Assembly (NCBI RefSeq): GCF_000002985.6 | Contig: NC_003280.10 | Location: 12,272,501 to 12,336,500, forward strand | DNA from: Caenorhabditis elegans | Taxonomy: Eukaryota; Nematoda; Chromadorea; Rhabditida; Rhabditidae | Length of the DNA: 64,000 nt | Direction: 5' to 3' | Shown here: in pieces, positions 22,901 to 34,725 of the stretch | How positions within the stretch are numbered: the first letter of the stretch is position 1 | Layout of the letters: the number at the start of each line of letters is the position of its first letter | Program-made: the position numbers and the translations under genes | Notes under the pieces: model-generated | Told to the model about the DNA's origin: nothing | Seen by the model: the letters and a program-made list of their open reading frames with translations, nothing else | Database searches by the model: none

Positions 22901-25900
22901 GCAAGACGACGCCCAGTACTACGTGGTTCGAATCTTTGAAGAATGGACTCCAAACAGCAAGTCTGGAGTGATCGGAGTTCATGGATGGAGCCAAAATGCT
23001 ATACAACTGTTCGCAACGCAGATTCTGGAAATTATGAGTCCAAAGGAGTTTTCCACTGAAAATTGTCCCGAAATGACGTTTGGAATTGGAGAACAATGGG
23101 TGAAAAGTCTTCAGCGAAAATATCACGTGCTTTTGGATGTTGATAAATATCGTGAAGTTATCAGTGTCCTCGGCGATGATTCTGAGGAGGTTCTGAAAGA
23201 GTTGGAGACGTATTCCCAGAAAAAATCTGAAATTCTCGTCGCATCCAGGATTCCATGCTTCTTCCCACATTTGAATGATCGAGTTCGTTGTGAGCTGCTT
23301 TCGCCGGGAATTGTTGAGAAGATTCGGAGACAGTTGGGCGCTCAGAAGCTTTATATGGACCGGGAAAGTCAATGTTTGGATTTTCAAGGATCGTTGGAGG
23401 CGTACGAGAAGCTTATCGAGCTACTTGAGACGTTGAGCAATGAGGTTTTTAAGCGAGAAACCAGGAATCGCGAGGCGGAAGGTAGAACATCGATTTTTTT
23501 TAATCGGAAAAATCAGAAAAAAAAATTGGGAAATTCAGATTTTTCTGTCAAAAAATGGTGAAAAATGGAAAATTATTGAATTTTTTAACATTTTAAAAAT
23601 TTATTTGGTCTATTTAAAAGTGAATTTTCAAGTCAAAGTTTGGTAAAAATCGAAAAAAAATTGGAAAAGTCGAATTTCGAATTTTTCAGGCAAAAAATGG
23701 TGAAATTTTCAGTTTATTTCGAGGTTTTTATGTTTTGAAAACTGATTTTTTTTCAAAAAACCATCAAAATTTCGGAGTAAACCTTTTTTTTTTGCACAAT
23801 TTCCGATTTTTCTGTCAAAAATTGTTTGTGAAAAACGGAAATATTTTGAATTTATTTATTTTGAAAAATGTTTGAATTTTCAGACAAAAAAGACACAATT
23901 TGGTAAAATAGAATTTGTAGCTTCTTAAGAAAAAATTGGAAATTTTTAGAAAAAAAAAATGATTTTTTTGAGTAATTTTTCAAAAAAAAACCGGTTTTAA
24001 GAGGTTTTTTAAAAAAATTTAGGTACTAAAATTAAGAATTTTCACGCGAAAATTGATTTTAAAAAACCCTTAAAAAAATTAATAAAAATCAGATTTTATG
24101 ATAAAATTCTGTAGAAATTTTTAGAGAAAGAAATAAATTTTAAAATGAAAAATACTGAAAATTGATTAAATTTCCCCCCAAAAAAATGTCCATTTTCTTC
24201 CAGAAATCCCGAATCTCGTCTGCCCAATTTGCACCGCAGAAACCGGAATCTCCAATGATTTCTATCGTCTCGAGTGTGGTCACGTGATGTGTCGTACCTG
24301 TATTAACACACAAATTCGTTCGCGAATCGACGAGCAACAATTCAATATTCGGTGTGAAATTGATGGTTGTCATCGGGTTTTGACGCCAGCTGAGATTATG
24401 GTAGGTTTGGCGCGTGGAAATTCGAAAAATTCGGATTTTTTTAAAGAAAAAATTAAAAATTCAGATTTTTGAGTGATTTCTGTGAAAAATTTGGTTTTTT
24501 TTTTAATTTTCAAAAAAAAAACAATTTCACAAATTTTCCAAAAAATTGGGGGGAAAATTGGTGATTTTTATTTTCAAATTTACACAAAAAAAAGCTGATA
24601 AATATCAATTTCGAATTTCTTTAAATAGTCAAAAAATTACTGTAAAATACGTTTGAAAAATTTTTTTCCTCGAATTTACAGTGATCCCCGCATATTGGAA
24701 AAAAAATTATGGAAAATTGTCGATTATTAATTTTTTTTTACAAAAAAAAAATTTTAAACCTAAATGTTTTGTGAAATTTCAAATTTTTTAAAAGATTTCC
24801 CACTTCCTCCTAAAATTTATTAAAATTCAACATTTTCAAAAAAAACGAATTTTCACGAGAAAAAGTCTACAAAAATTAGATTTGAATTTTTTAAAATACG
24901 GAAAATTGTGAAAAAATTTTAAAAAATTCAAAAACTCAGTCTTCTCTCCCAAAATTATCGAAAAAAAATTTATAAAAACTGAATTTTATGTTAAAAATTC
25001 GGATTTTTATTCCGAAAAATAATAAGTGACTCTGAATGTTCCCAAAATTCCAGATTTTCACAAAAAGAATAATTAAAAAATCATTAAAATTAGGATTTCA
25101 AAACTAAAAAAAAATAGAATATTTCGTGAAAAAAATTTGATTTTTTCTCGAAAAATTTTCAAGAAAAAAACTAAACTTCATGTGAAAAATCCGGTTTTTT
25201 ATTCCAAAACAATAATAAATAACTCTAAATTTCCCCAAATTCCAGGTTTTCGCAAAATTAATTTAAAAATCATAAAAATTAAAAATGTGTGTCAAAAACT
25301 GAATATTTCATGAAAAAAATTTGATTTTTCTGGATAATTTTTTAAAAAATCCCGTATTTTTTTTTGTGAAAAAATTTAATTATTCTAAATTTCCCCAAAT
25401 TTACAGAACATCATTCTCGGCGGCTCGGATCGAATGAAAGAGCTCGACACCCAAAAACTCCGCCGTCTTACCGATCGTGCCAAGCAGCTGCTCATTCAAA
25501 CCAATGAAGATCTTGCCGCATGCCCATCAGCGGATTGTGTCGGAATTCTCTCGAAATCCGACGATGGACTAATTTCCGAGTTCAAAAAGTGTGAAGCTTG
25601 TGATCGAAGCTATTGCCGAAAATGTCTCGCCGAGCCCCATCCGGATGATACGTGTGAAGAGTTTGCTCGTATCCGACGCCCGGAAGACTCGATTGCTCGC
25701 TATCAGAAGGACATGGGATCCCGCGTTAAGAAGTGCCCGAAATGTGCAGTTTTGGTTGAAAAACGAGAGGGATGTAATCATATGCAGTGTGGTTGTGGAA
25801 CACATTACTGCTGGACGTGTCTCTATGTTGCTGAAAGCTCTGGTGACTGCTATCGTCATATGCAGGCAGAGCATGGTGGACATGGAGGTGAAATTGATGT

Positions 25901-27573
25901 AAGTTTGCGAGAAAAAAACTGCTCAAAAATCGGAAAATTTAGAGTGAAATGGGCATTTTTCACAGAAAAATTGAAAAAATCGGAAAATTTGGAGCAAAGT
26001 GGACATTTTTAACTCAAAATTTGGAATAAAATGAGTCTAAAATGACTTTTTTCGAAAAATTTAGAAAATGAGTAAAACCCGGCATTTTCAGCTCAAAATT
26101 GAAAATTTTACAGTAAATATACGCTAAAATGAATATTTTTCGAAAAACTTGATTTAAATCGCGGACATCGATATTTTCAGCTGAAAAATTGGAAAATTCC
26201 TAGTAAAATTATGCTAAAATGTGTATTTTTTGCAAAACTTGATTTAAAAAGGTTTTTATTTTAAAAATTTCTTGGACATCGACATTTTCAGCTCAAAAAT
26301 TGGAAAATTTGGTATAAAATTACGCTAAAATGTATTGAAAAAAAAAAATTGATAAAAATCGACATTTTCAGCTCAAAAATTGTGAAAATCGCCCAAAAAT
26401 GATTTATCAGTAAATTGAAAAATTTGGCCGAATTCGGGTCCTGACACGTAAAAAAATGTCTCAGAAAGAGAGATTTTGGAAAAATTATCAAAAATCCTCA
26501 TTTTAAGCCCAGAAATCAGACATTTTGGCTTTGAAAAAATCGGAAATTGAAAAATTACGGAAAATTCGAGTCCCGACACGATAAGCTTAATTTTTTTATT
26601 TTTTTATTTCATAAATTTAGATTTTTTTTTCAAATTTGAATTAAAAATTGGTTTTTTTTACAGATTAAAAAATATTTTCAAAAAAAAAATATAAAGCTTG
26701 ATTTTCAAAAGTTTTTAAAATTAAAATTTTCACAAAAATCGATTCAACAATTGTGAAAAACTCCCAAAAATGGTCCATAAAATAATTATTCAATCAGTAA
26801 ATTTAAAATTTTGCGAAAAAATCGAGTCCCGACACGTAAACCTTGCTTTTTTTTAAATGTCTCAAAATGAAAATGTCTCAAAAATAAATATTTTAGCTTT
26901 AAAAATTGCTTTTTTTTAAATGTCTCAAAAATAAATATTTTAGCTTTAAAAATTGTTGGAAAATTATCAAAAATCCACATTTTTAAGCCCAGAAATCAGA
27001 AAAAAATCTTTAAAAAAAACGAAATTTTAAAAATTTATTTCTGAAAAAGTTCCAAAAAATGTTTTTTTCCGATTTTAAAAATTAATTCTTCTAAATTTTT
27101 CAATTTTTCAGATGAACCAACTGCCCGACAACGAGCCAGGCATTCAACAAGCGATGCTCCAACAATATCGTGCTCCACGAGCCGAAGATGATCCAATGTT
27201 CTTCGATGAGCACGGCTTTACCGACGACGATGACAGTGACGCTGACGCTGATGATGAAGCATTCGTCGCTGCAATCTATCCACAACAACACGCGAATCGC
27301 GATCAATTCGCCAATTATCGTCGGAATGCTGCGGCGTTCGAAGAGCCGCCGGCACCTCCACCACCGCCACCGCCACCTCAATACATTCGAGACTTGCCAC
27401 AATTGTTGATCGACACGTTTCCGACGATTTACGGCGATCCGGAAACCCGTGTGGATTACGTGGATTTTGTAAATAGCGCGCAGACACAGGATCAGTTGGA
27501 GGCCAACTTGGTGATGCTCTATCAGAATGCAGAGGAGCACCTGGCCGTCGAGCCGCAGCGACGTGGACGTTGA
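16905..27573 (+). CDS. RBR-type E3 ubiquitin ligase, 1180 aa, nine exons
   Basis: Exons 16905-17004, 17705-17850, 18861-19082, 19483-20208, 21288-21761, 22758-23481, 24204-24400, 25407-25898 and 27112-27573 join with matching phases to 1180 aa. The ATG follows a TTCCAG acceptor by 20 bases. Residues 1-800 are not a family I recognise; they are folded-looking and end in a charged helical stretch. RING1 starts near residue 802 (CPICTAE...ECGHVMCRTC). The IBR domain covers about 900-935 (ACPSADC, KKCEACDRSYCRKC). RING2 starts near 973 (KKCPKC) with the presumed catalytic Cys986 in REGCNHMQCGCG. RBR ligases take ubiquitin from the E2 onto the RING2 cysteine before transfer. The tail has an Asp-rich patch (TDDDDSDADADDEAF) and a run of prolines. 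Introns hold palindromes and minisatellites. I recall this gene as Y57A10A.31. Confidence 0.93.
18110..18745. mobile_element. Palindromic element in RBR intron 2
   Basis: Arms of about 300 bp meet near 18425 around AATTACATGAAATATTC / GATTGTTTCATGTAATTTTA. Mirrored landmarks include AACCGTGCCGCAG against CTGCGGCACGGTT, GTGGATTTACGAGATTAATA, and CAAACCAATGGAT. The exons on both sides are intact, so the element is spliced out. Confidence 0.85.
20690..21110. repeat. Minisatellite in RBR intron 4
   Basis: About 12 imperfect copies of a ~32-35 bp unit, AGAAAAATGGGAATTTAGCC followed by AAAATTTTGACC and variants. Confidence 0.7.
21995..22185. repeat. Dispersed non-coding repeat in RBR intron 5
   Basis: A block with GGTACCCGCGGTCTCAA, AGGTGCGCCTTTTAGGATTA, TACAGTACTCCTTTAAAGGT and TCGTGTCGAGACCGAGGGG. 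The composition differs from the AT-rich intron. It resembles an abundant C. elegans dispersed repeat I know from its CGAGACC / GGTACC ends. Confidence 0.6.
22200..22680. mobile_element. Second copy of the RBR-intron palindrome, left arm shortened
   Basis: Shares TTTTACATCGAAAGTCTTGT, TTATTACTGAAAACAAATAA, ATTAATCTCGTAAATCCACA and CCTGCGGCACGGTTATCA with the element at 18110-18745. The left arm lacks the outer AACCGTGCCGCAG part that the right arm keeps, so this copy is truncated or internally deleted. Confidence 0.75.
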
Positions 27574-28110
27574 GCAGCAGCATATTGATTTTTTTTTCAC
27601 CCAGTTTTTACTTTTACTATTACACTGTACAATTTGCACTGAAATTTTTCAAATTTTCCGAAAAAAAAATTGATTTTGAAGCTTTTACCCTGAAAATTTG
27701 GCACAAAATTCAGTGCAAATTTACTTGTTCCGTATTTACTCATTTCTTTTTTTAGAAATTTTTTCTCGCCCCCCAGCACCACTTGTTATCATTTTTTTGT
27801 GCTTCTAGGACAAATTTTCCCGATTTTTTGTATTATTATTCGTATATGTGTCCCCACCCCCTACTGACACACTTTGGGTCCCGTCACGAACATCATTTTT
27901 GTACGGGTTACTGTAACTTTCTGCTCTTTTTTCTTTCTTGACCTGATCCCGTTTCCACTGTCGTATTTCCCCCCTCCCCCCCGCACACTTTTTAATATTT
28001 TCTCTTCTCCTTTTGGAAATTGTTTTCCGGAGACAAAAATCTAGAGAAATAGTTTTATAAATTTTTGAGGTTTTTCCAATTTTTGCGAATTTTTCAGGCA
28101 GCAAGTTTTT
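27574..28110. other. 3' flank of the RBR gene
   Basis: Pyrimidine-rich 3' flank; no further gene seen. A GTCACGAACATCATTTTTGT stretch and C-rich runs at 27960-27985 are the only features that stand out. Confidence 0.4.
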
Positions 28111-29040
28111 AAATTTGAAAAAAAATAAATTTCTAAAATTTAAAATTACAAATTTCTAAAAATATCGATTTTTCCAAATTACTGAATTTTTTGAAAAAAT
28201 TTTTCAAAAAATTATCGATTTTCTGATATTTAAAAAAAAAATCGATTTTCTGAAAATTGCAGAAAATCGATCATTTTGTTTTAATTTAAAAAATATATAT
28301 CTGAACAGAAAATCAGGATATATCGATTTTTCAAAAATCGATAATTTTTTGAAATCTTCAAAAAAATCGATTTTTGTGCAATTAGTATATTCCAACTCGA
28401 AAAAAATCAATAAAAGTGCAATAGAGCGCAGTTGCTTTTATTGTGGCAAATATCGATTTTCTATACTCAAAACTTCCGAAAAACGACATTCTACTAAACA
28501 ACACGTGCCGGCGGAATATCGGAGTGTCGTTTAGAAAACCGATTTTTTTGGAATTTTCAAAAAAAAAAAAACAACAAGGAAAATGGAATAATTTATTACT
28601 CAAGATTCGCAAGTTCGATCAGTTTTTTGATGATTTCGTTCTGGAGTTGCACTTTTCGTTGCAAGACCTCATTTCTCTCCAGCAAATGGCGATTGGTTCC
28701 CGATTTTACACTCGACACACTGGATACAGTTGACGATATTTGAGAAATCAAGCGTGGCTTTTTTCTGAAAAATCGATAATTTTGGAAAATATCGGAAAAT
28801 CGATTTTTTCTCGAAAAATATCAAAAAATCAATGATTTTAAAAAATTATCGGATCATCGATAATTGTTGGAATTAACGAAAAAATCGATAATGTTAGAAA
28901 AATATCAAAAAATCGATAATTTTTGGAAAAAATCGAAAAATCGATAATTTTTATAAAATACTGGAAAATCGATAATTTCACGAATCGCCTAAAAATCGAT
29001 ATTTTTGAAAACACTCTTTCTCCGAAAAATCAATTATTAT
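28110..29040. repeat. ATCGAT-rich low-complexity DNA, partly inside the zipper gene's last intron
   Basis: Repeated AAAATCGATAATTTTT and ATCGATTTTTC motifs at irregular 20-40 bp spacing. The same motif fills 30330-31010. Between 28480 and 28535 lies a distinct GC-richer block (CTAAACAACACGTGCCGGCG...TCGGAGTGTCGTTT) described separately. Confidence 0.65.
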
Positions 29041-29881
29041 CGATTTTTCGCCAACCTCTTACCTTCCGTCAACGGTGCCGCCGCCGATCGGAAATCCGCT
29101 TGATTCGGCGATTTCCACGTTTTCGAGTTTGCGGCGGCCGCCACGTTGCCCCAGCAATTGAAGCAAATGCACGGAATTTCCTCTTCCGGAGACGTTGATG
29201 ACGTGGCAGAGGTTGCAGGAGGGTTGGGTGATGGAATATTCCAGAACGATGCCATTTGTTCGCCGATATCAGTGCTCGGTGAGGTGGGCGGAGTTGAGGG
29301 TACCTGGAAAGCGAATATCGATTTTTCTGCGAAACTATCTATTATCGATTTTCTGAACTGATCACGGATTTCTGGCTTTCCTAATAAATTGAAATGGAAG
29401 AGTTTGCCGAACTAGGCCATTTTGGCTCGGCCATATCTGGGGTAGATTCACTGCGCGTTGCGTGTCGCGTCGCGGCTCGGTTTCAGTTGTAAAACTTATG
29501 TCCGTGTGGAGTCCGTGTCCGTGTGGAGTACACGACTTTCCCACGCGTTGTCCGGCGAGCGATTGTCAATGGAGCGCGAAAGCTTCAATGAGGAAGGCCA
29601 GAACCCCGTCACAAATTTTCAAAAAAAATCGATATTTAACTGATATGTAACTGTACCGATTTATCATAAAATTCACTTTTTCATTTTCTGAAAAATCAGT
29701 AATAAGCAGTCGGGATTATCGATTTTCTCACCAAAAACAACTTTATTTTTTCTCAATAGCGCGTACTTACCACATTTGCCTCGGGGAGCTTCTCCTGCGC
29801 TTGCAAAACGATGTTCAAAGTCTGCTGGAGCACAATTCGAAGAGCAGCTTCCAAATCCGATGATCGCTTGTCCATGTCCAT
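28596..29881 (-). CDS. Small unrecognised protein with Cys pair and C-terminal zipper-like helix
   Basis: Three minus-strand exons: 29881-29771, 29303 to 29074 or 29063, and 28764-28596. Exon 1 (MDMDKRSSDLEAALRIVLQQ and on) predicts an amphipathic helix. Exon 2 is Pro/Ser/Thr-rich with an EEEIPCICFNCWGNV patch. Exon 3, in its best frame, ends in a Leu/Ile heptad-like helix (HLLERNEVLQRKVQLQNEI). The obvious exon 2 donor (AAG|GTAAGA at 29063) puts exon 3 in a frame that stops after a few residues. A weaker donor, CC|GTTGAC at 29074, keeps the zipper frame and gives 169 aa. The zipper frame looks too protein-like to be chance, so I favour the weak donor or an unseen small exon. The stop codon overlaps an AATAAA (TAATAAAT). 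Family not recognised. Confidence 0.72.
29362..29610 (+). repeat. Dispersed ~240 bp repeat, copy 1
   Basis: Blocks GAGTTTGCCGAACTAGGCCA, GGGTAGATTCACTGCGCGTT, CGTGTCGCGTCGCGGCTCGG, GTGTGGAGTACACGACTTTC, GTTGTCCGGCGAGCGATTGT and CAATGAGGAAGGCCAGAACC. The same order is found at 39950-40175 (plus) and reversed at 56474-56690. It contains an internal duplication of GTCCGTGTGGAGT. It lies in intron 1 of the zipper gene. Confidence 0.85.
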
Positions 29882-31010
29882 GTTAGTTGTAGTCGAAAGG
29901 GTTAGTAGAATTCAAAAATAATGAGAACTGACGATTTATCGATTATTTATTCAAAATTTTAGGCTTATCTTGTTTTTCGATCAATACACGTGGAGTATAT
30001 ACGCCGCTGCCGAATTTCAATTTATTTCTGAATTTCAAAAAATAATTTTTTTTTCAAAATTTCACGTTTTTTCCCCTTTTTTTTCTGAATTTACACTTTC
30101 TAGAAAATTAAAATATATTTGACAATTAAAATAATTTTTTTTGAATTTTAACTAAATTTCCTGATTAAAAACAATTATTCTGGTTCAAAACTCAATTTTC
30201 TTCTAGTTTTAATGTTATTAAATTGCGTAAGATGACAGCTGAAATTCAAAGAACATTTTTTTTCAGCCTAACTTTTCTATACTTTTCTATGTTGAGAACT
30301 TGTTAATCTGCTTTAAAATTTACCAGAAACGATTTTTATGAAGTTATCGTTCAAACAAATATCGATTTTTACAGTTCATTAATTTTTACCGATTATCGAT
30401 TTTTCAATAATTTGATCTTAACAGATACATAGATTATTGATTTTCAACAAAAAATATTTAAAATTCATTTAATTATTGAATTTCACCGATTATCGATTTA
30501 TACCGAAAATCGATTTTCATAAATTATCAAGTTTTACAAATTATCGATTTTTATGAGTCAACTATTAAAATGTATATCGATTTTCAGAGTTAATAAATCT
30601 TAAAATTATCGATTTTTTTTGAAATTTACAATTCAGACATTTACCCATTTTTTACCAATTATTGACTTTCACAAGTCCATTGATTTTTACCGGTGTCGAT
30701 TTTGACCAATTATCGATTTTTATGAAAGTAAAACTTAAAGAAATGTTCCAAATTATTGATTTTTAGATGTATCCCAAGTCGTCGATTTTTACCATTTATA
30801 GATTTTTACAAATTATCGATTTTTTTTTGTAATTAAAAATTAAACTTCCCAAATTATTGATTTTCCATTGCATCAATTTTGTATCGATTATCGATTTTTG
30901 CAAAATTCTAATTTACTAGTTATATTACAATTAATTTCAATTATTGACGTAATCGAATATCGATTTTTTAAAAATGATTTCCGACTTGTACCAATTATCG
31001 ATTTTTTCCA
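29882..31010. repeat. Spacer of ATCGATTTTT-type degenerate repeats
   Basis: From about 30330 to 31000 the motif ATTATCGATTTTTACC and variants recur about 20 times. No gene is seen. The last copy abuts the TTTTTTCCAG acceptor before the first sre gene. Confidence 0.65.
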
Positions 31011-31024
31011 GAACACCTTCTAAC

Positions 31025-32632
31025 ATGATATTCTCCGTGAACAATGGTGAATACACAGTTTGGCTTCCGATATACTCCCTAAATCCAAATTTATCGATTT
31101 TTCTGGAAATCGGCGAATTTACTCTATCCCTGGCGGTGATGATTTTTTCAAGTGTCACATCTTACACAATAGCTTCAAAACCGGCTTTTCATCCGAACTT
31201 GAATATTTTAATATTTATAGTTATTTTTAGTTGGTCAGCATCTGCAATAGGCCGGCTTTTTATAAAATTCGGAACTTGGCAGTTTTCTGGAAATTTCAGT
31301 AATATTAACTGTATTAATAGCACTGCTATAAACAACTGGTGGACTTCTGACGTCACAAAAATGACGTCACTCGGGTCGCCGCTGGAGGCGTGGCCTTTAT
31401 TTATGGGCGGCGCATTTACGTGGTATTATATGATACTTCTTAACACGTGTCTATTATTTATATCGATTGAGCGGCGGTTTGCCACGTGGCTCATCGAAAA
31501 TTATGAGAATACTGCGAGAGTCTATCTGCGGGTTTTATTGATTTTCGGGCAGCAGATATTGATTTTTTCACTGGTCTACGTGACGTTTTTCAATTTAATC
31601 AATTTTCTGGCAATGGCTGGGTTTCTCGTGGCGATGAACATTTTTGCCACGTGGCTTTTTGTGGGAAATCGATTCACGAATTTGAGAATTCTACGAGAGT
31701 TTGATCGGAACTCGATGCTTCCTGTTAGATTTCAGGCGATGGAGAATTTGAGGGTTTTTGATGTAAGTTTCGAGCGAAAATTTTCTGAATTTTGAGATTT
31801 CGAATATTTGGGAATGAAAATTGTGGATATGAATTTTATGAGATTTTTTCGGCCCGACTTCGGAATGTCCCTTTTTAAAAAATTTTCGTGGTTTTTTCCT
31901 CGTTTTTCAGGGTTCAGTGCCCCCCTTTCTCCGGCCCCGCCTAAGCCTAAGCCTAACACTAAGCCTAAGACTAAGCCTAAGCTAGAACCTGAGCCTAAGT
32001 CTGAGCCTAAGTTTAAGCCTAAGCTTAATCCTAAGCCTACGGGTTTTTTTCCAGAAAATGAAAATTTCAACTTCAAAAATTTTAGGATTCCACAATTTTT
32101 AAAAAATTTTTCCAATATTTTTCTCTTCGAAATTTTCAGTTCCACTAGAAGCTTCATTTTTCCAGTAAAAAATCAAAAATTTATTTAACGAAATCTTTAA
32201 TTACAGATTATTCCAAATTTAACAGGCGCTAAAAAAATAATTTAAGAACATTTCAGCTAACCCTGCGTATATTCCTCGTTGGTTTTATTGGCATAATATT
32301 TGTTTTCACTTGTGTAATTATTTTGGTTTTCGACTTTTTCCCCGAATTCGATATTTTTATAGTCTATTTTTTTGATAACATGATCCATTTGTAAGTTTTC
32401 CAAAAATTTATTTTTTAATAACTAGAATTATAATTTTTCCAGAAACCCCCTAGTCACATGCCCTGTGCTCATTTTCTCCGTGAGCACCTGGAGCAAAGCA
32501 CTGCTCCGACTGTCGTGGATCTCTAAATTCAATAAAATGACATCTGAAAATGCTCACAAAGTACATCCGAAGCCAACTCAGCAACAGGAAACGGACACTT
32601 ATTTTCTGCAATTGAATAAATCATGGGAATAG
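31025..32632 (+). CDS. Serpentine receptor class epsilon (sre), gene 1, 353 aa
   Basis: Three exons (31025-31762, 32257-32390, 32443-32632) join in phase to 353 aa. The ATG follows TTTTTTCCAG by 14 bases. The protein has the seven-helix layout of worm Sre chemoreceptors: extracellular start MIFSVNNGEYTVWLPIYSLN, a WWTSDVTKM segment before helix 3, AWPLFMGGAFTWYYM, an ERRFATWLIENYENTARVYL motif after helix 4, PVRFQAMENLRVFD before helix 6, and NPLVTCPVLIFSVSTWSKAL in helix 7. The tail ends QQQETDTYFLQLNKSWE. Sre proteins are G-protein-coupled receptors of sensory neurons. Ligand unknown. An AATAAA lies at about 32694. The first intron carries a GCCTAA tract. Confidence 0.95.
31935..32042 (+). 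repeat. Interstitial telomere-type tract in sre gene 1 intron
   Basis: About 18 degenerate hexamers of CCTAAG/GCCTAA type, the complement of the nematode telomere repeat TTAGGC, with variants such as CCTGAG. The GCCTAA strand is the gene's sense strand. Confidence 0.85.
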
Positions 32633-33042
32633 GAATTTGAAAAATTATTTCTGCTTGTGAGACTATCCAAACATTTTTATTTCGGAAAATGTGAATAAAT
32701 TTGATTTTCAAATGTTCGGTTTTCTGTCGAAAATTGCTAAAACGTTTTTGAAAGTTTAGGAAAATTGGCCAAAATTGTTTGAGAGTTGCCGCAAGCTGTC
32801 AAAAATTGGCAAGATTACTGGAAGATATTGGAAGTTCGGCCAAAAAGTGCATGAAAATTGATAAAATAGCTGAAAGTTTTCGGAAAAAGTCGCTTCCAGA
32901 GTTCCAGAGTTGCAACTGCAAGAGTATACAAAGAGTTTACAAATTCAACAAAAAATCCACTAAAATATCTTTATTCATAGCTAATCTTCGACAAAGCTCT
33001 TGACAACAATCTTCGTGTAACGGAACGCAAGATAATACTTCT
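32633..33042. other. Convergent 3' ends of sre gene 1 and the BTB gene
   Basis: This gap holds the 3' flanks of both genes: AATAAA at about 32694 on the plus strand for sre gene 1, and AATAAA on the minus strand at about 32970-32975 for the BTB gene. A few TTGCCAAAA-type motifs are present. No other gene is seen. Confidence 0.6.
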
Positions 33043-34725
33043 TCACCTGTTCCGCCAGTGATCATCTGCCCCTTCTCGGCGTTCGACTAGTCTTCCTTTC
33101 AATGGGTGAATCTGCAATTATTTTTTGTAGCCGCTTTCCGCCGCGCCCGACACTTACCGGGTTCCACCATGATCCGCACAATGCTCCGCACCATGTCCCG
33201 TCCGTGATCCGCATGAAATCGTTGAAATGATAGTAGACGAGAGTGGCGATGCAGCAGCTTTGGACATTTGGGAACTTAGCGTCTTCGGCGACAATCAGCA
33301 TGTTGCACACGTATTCGAGATCTCCATGGTTCTGAAAATTAATATTATAAGCTCACTGGAGCAAGTATGAGTCAGGGTTGTGTGGCAAACTTGCCGATGT
33401 TGCCAAGCACAGCAAAGTTCCAAAATATGGATTTGCCGAACTTGCCGCACATACCACAAATTGGACAAAACATTTTGACTGGAACTATTGATTTTGTTAC
33501 AAAAATTCTGGTAAAATATAATGAAAATTGAATGCACGCAGACTACACTATCCTTATTGAAAAACCAAACGTGTGCTAAGAATTCAGTACTTTTGGTACC
33601 CCAAAAATATCAAAAATAACAAATTCTTCCGAGTTTGCTAAATTCGGCAAGTTTGCCGAATTTTTTGCCGAACACATCTGATATGAGCCCTCACCTTTTT
33701 CAGCTCCTCGAACAACTGTCTTTTAAGCGAAATCGTGAGAATATACGGATTGAAAACATTCCATTGCGTGGCCAAAGTGAAAATGTCAAAAGCAAGTTTT
33801 GGCGAGAGCACAGCTGGTTTCTTGTAGAATCTCGTAACCATAAAATTGAGACACTGAAAATGTTCGTAAAGGTTTTTCCAGATTAAGCGGAACTTACAAT
33901 GTCAATGGTATCCAAGGAATCTACTCCAACAACTGTGTAGTCAGAAGTTGAGATCTTCAAATTCTCACGAAAATAGGAAGATGTCAAGAAGAGAAGGGCA
34001 TGGCTGGTCGTGATAAATTGACTGCCATCAGATGTTCTCAGCTTCAAGTCGTGACGGGATCTGGAATTAATTTGGTAGTTAATTGGTAACTTGGTAACAA
34101 AACAAACTTACTGATTCGTAAAAGCGTCGAAGTAGAACTCCAAAGTGGCAGGCAAACTGGGCGCTCCATCATCTCTCATCAAATAATCCAGATCCGATAA
34201 ATCATCAATCATGAAATCCATGTGAGTGACCACTTGAATTGTTTGCTTGTTCTTAATAGCATCAGCCACCAACGCCGTGAGATTTCCTTCGAAGTTGGTG
34301 GCCCATTGAAATACACCGTATCTATGACCAAGTGGCCAATCTTCAATACAGTACTGAAGTGACTTCTGAGTTTTTCCATAGAAATTCAACACATTCAGTT
34401 TCATCGAGAGCTTCAAGATGGGCGGATACACGTCCCGAGCATCTAATTGTGTCAGACAAATCCAATAAGAATTATCCGATTCGGTGAGTTCAAGATTCCT
34501 GAACACATAAGACCTCTACACTTTTTGACAAAACAAACGCCTACCAGATGATCACAGTGCTCTCAAAAATAGTACAAAATTGCCAATTAGGAGGTGTTTG
34601 GCCTAATTTGCATTCGAATTCATCGGTAAAAGTGGCAATTTTATCCTCTCGTTGATATTCTGAAATTATAGTGTTTTGTTTTAGCAATTCAGAAGAAATT
34701 TGTCGATTTGAGCAGCCAAACTCAT
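33043..34725 (-). CDS. BTB-domain protein, ~356 aa
   Basis: Minus-strand exons 34659-34545, 34498-34112, 34060-33898, 33853-33695, 33331-33158 and 33111-33043 all join in phase. The first exon is uncertain: a 4 bp exon ATGA at 34725-34722 before a GTTTGG donor gives a complete 356 aa frame, but this is a phase-based guess. Residues ~1-168 form an N-terminal region with Trp and aromatic spacing (WICLTQLD, YCIEDWPLGHRYGVFQW). Residues ~170-275 look like a BTB fold: LKLRTSDGSQFITTSHALLF, then LTSSYFRENLK, then VDSLDTIDICLNFM-FYKKPA. The last third is helical. BTB proteins often serve as Cullin-3 adaptors; that role is not shown by the sequence. It sits convergent to sre gene 1. From memory it may be btb-14 (Y57A10B.3); not certain. 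Confidence 0.85.
33380..33680. repeat. AATTTGCCG-type dispersed repeat in a BTB intron
   Basis: Blocks GGCAAACTTGCCGATGTTGCC, TTTGCCGAACTTGCCG and TTCGGCAAGTTTGCCGAATTT surround GTACTTTTGGTACCCCAAAA. The plus-strand copy at 37570-37890 has the same order, including the CTGAATTCTTAACACAC part (here GTGTGCTAAGAATTCAG). Confidence 0.7.

Noticed and set aside
31732-32188. Open frames on both strands rich in Lys-Pro or Gly-Leu dipeptides
   Set aside because: They come from translating the hexamer tract in the intron of sre gene 1.
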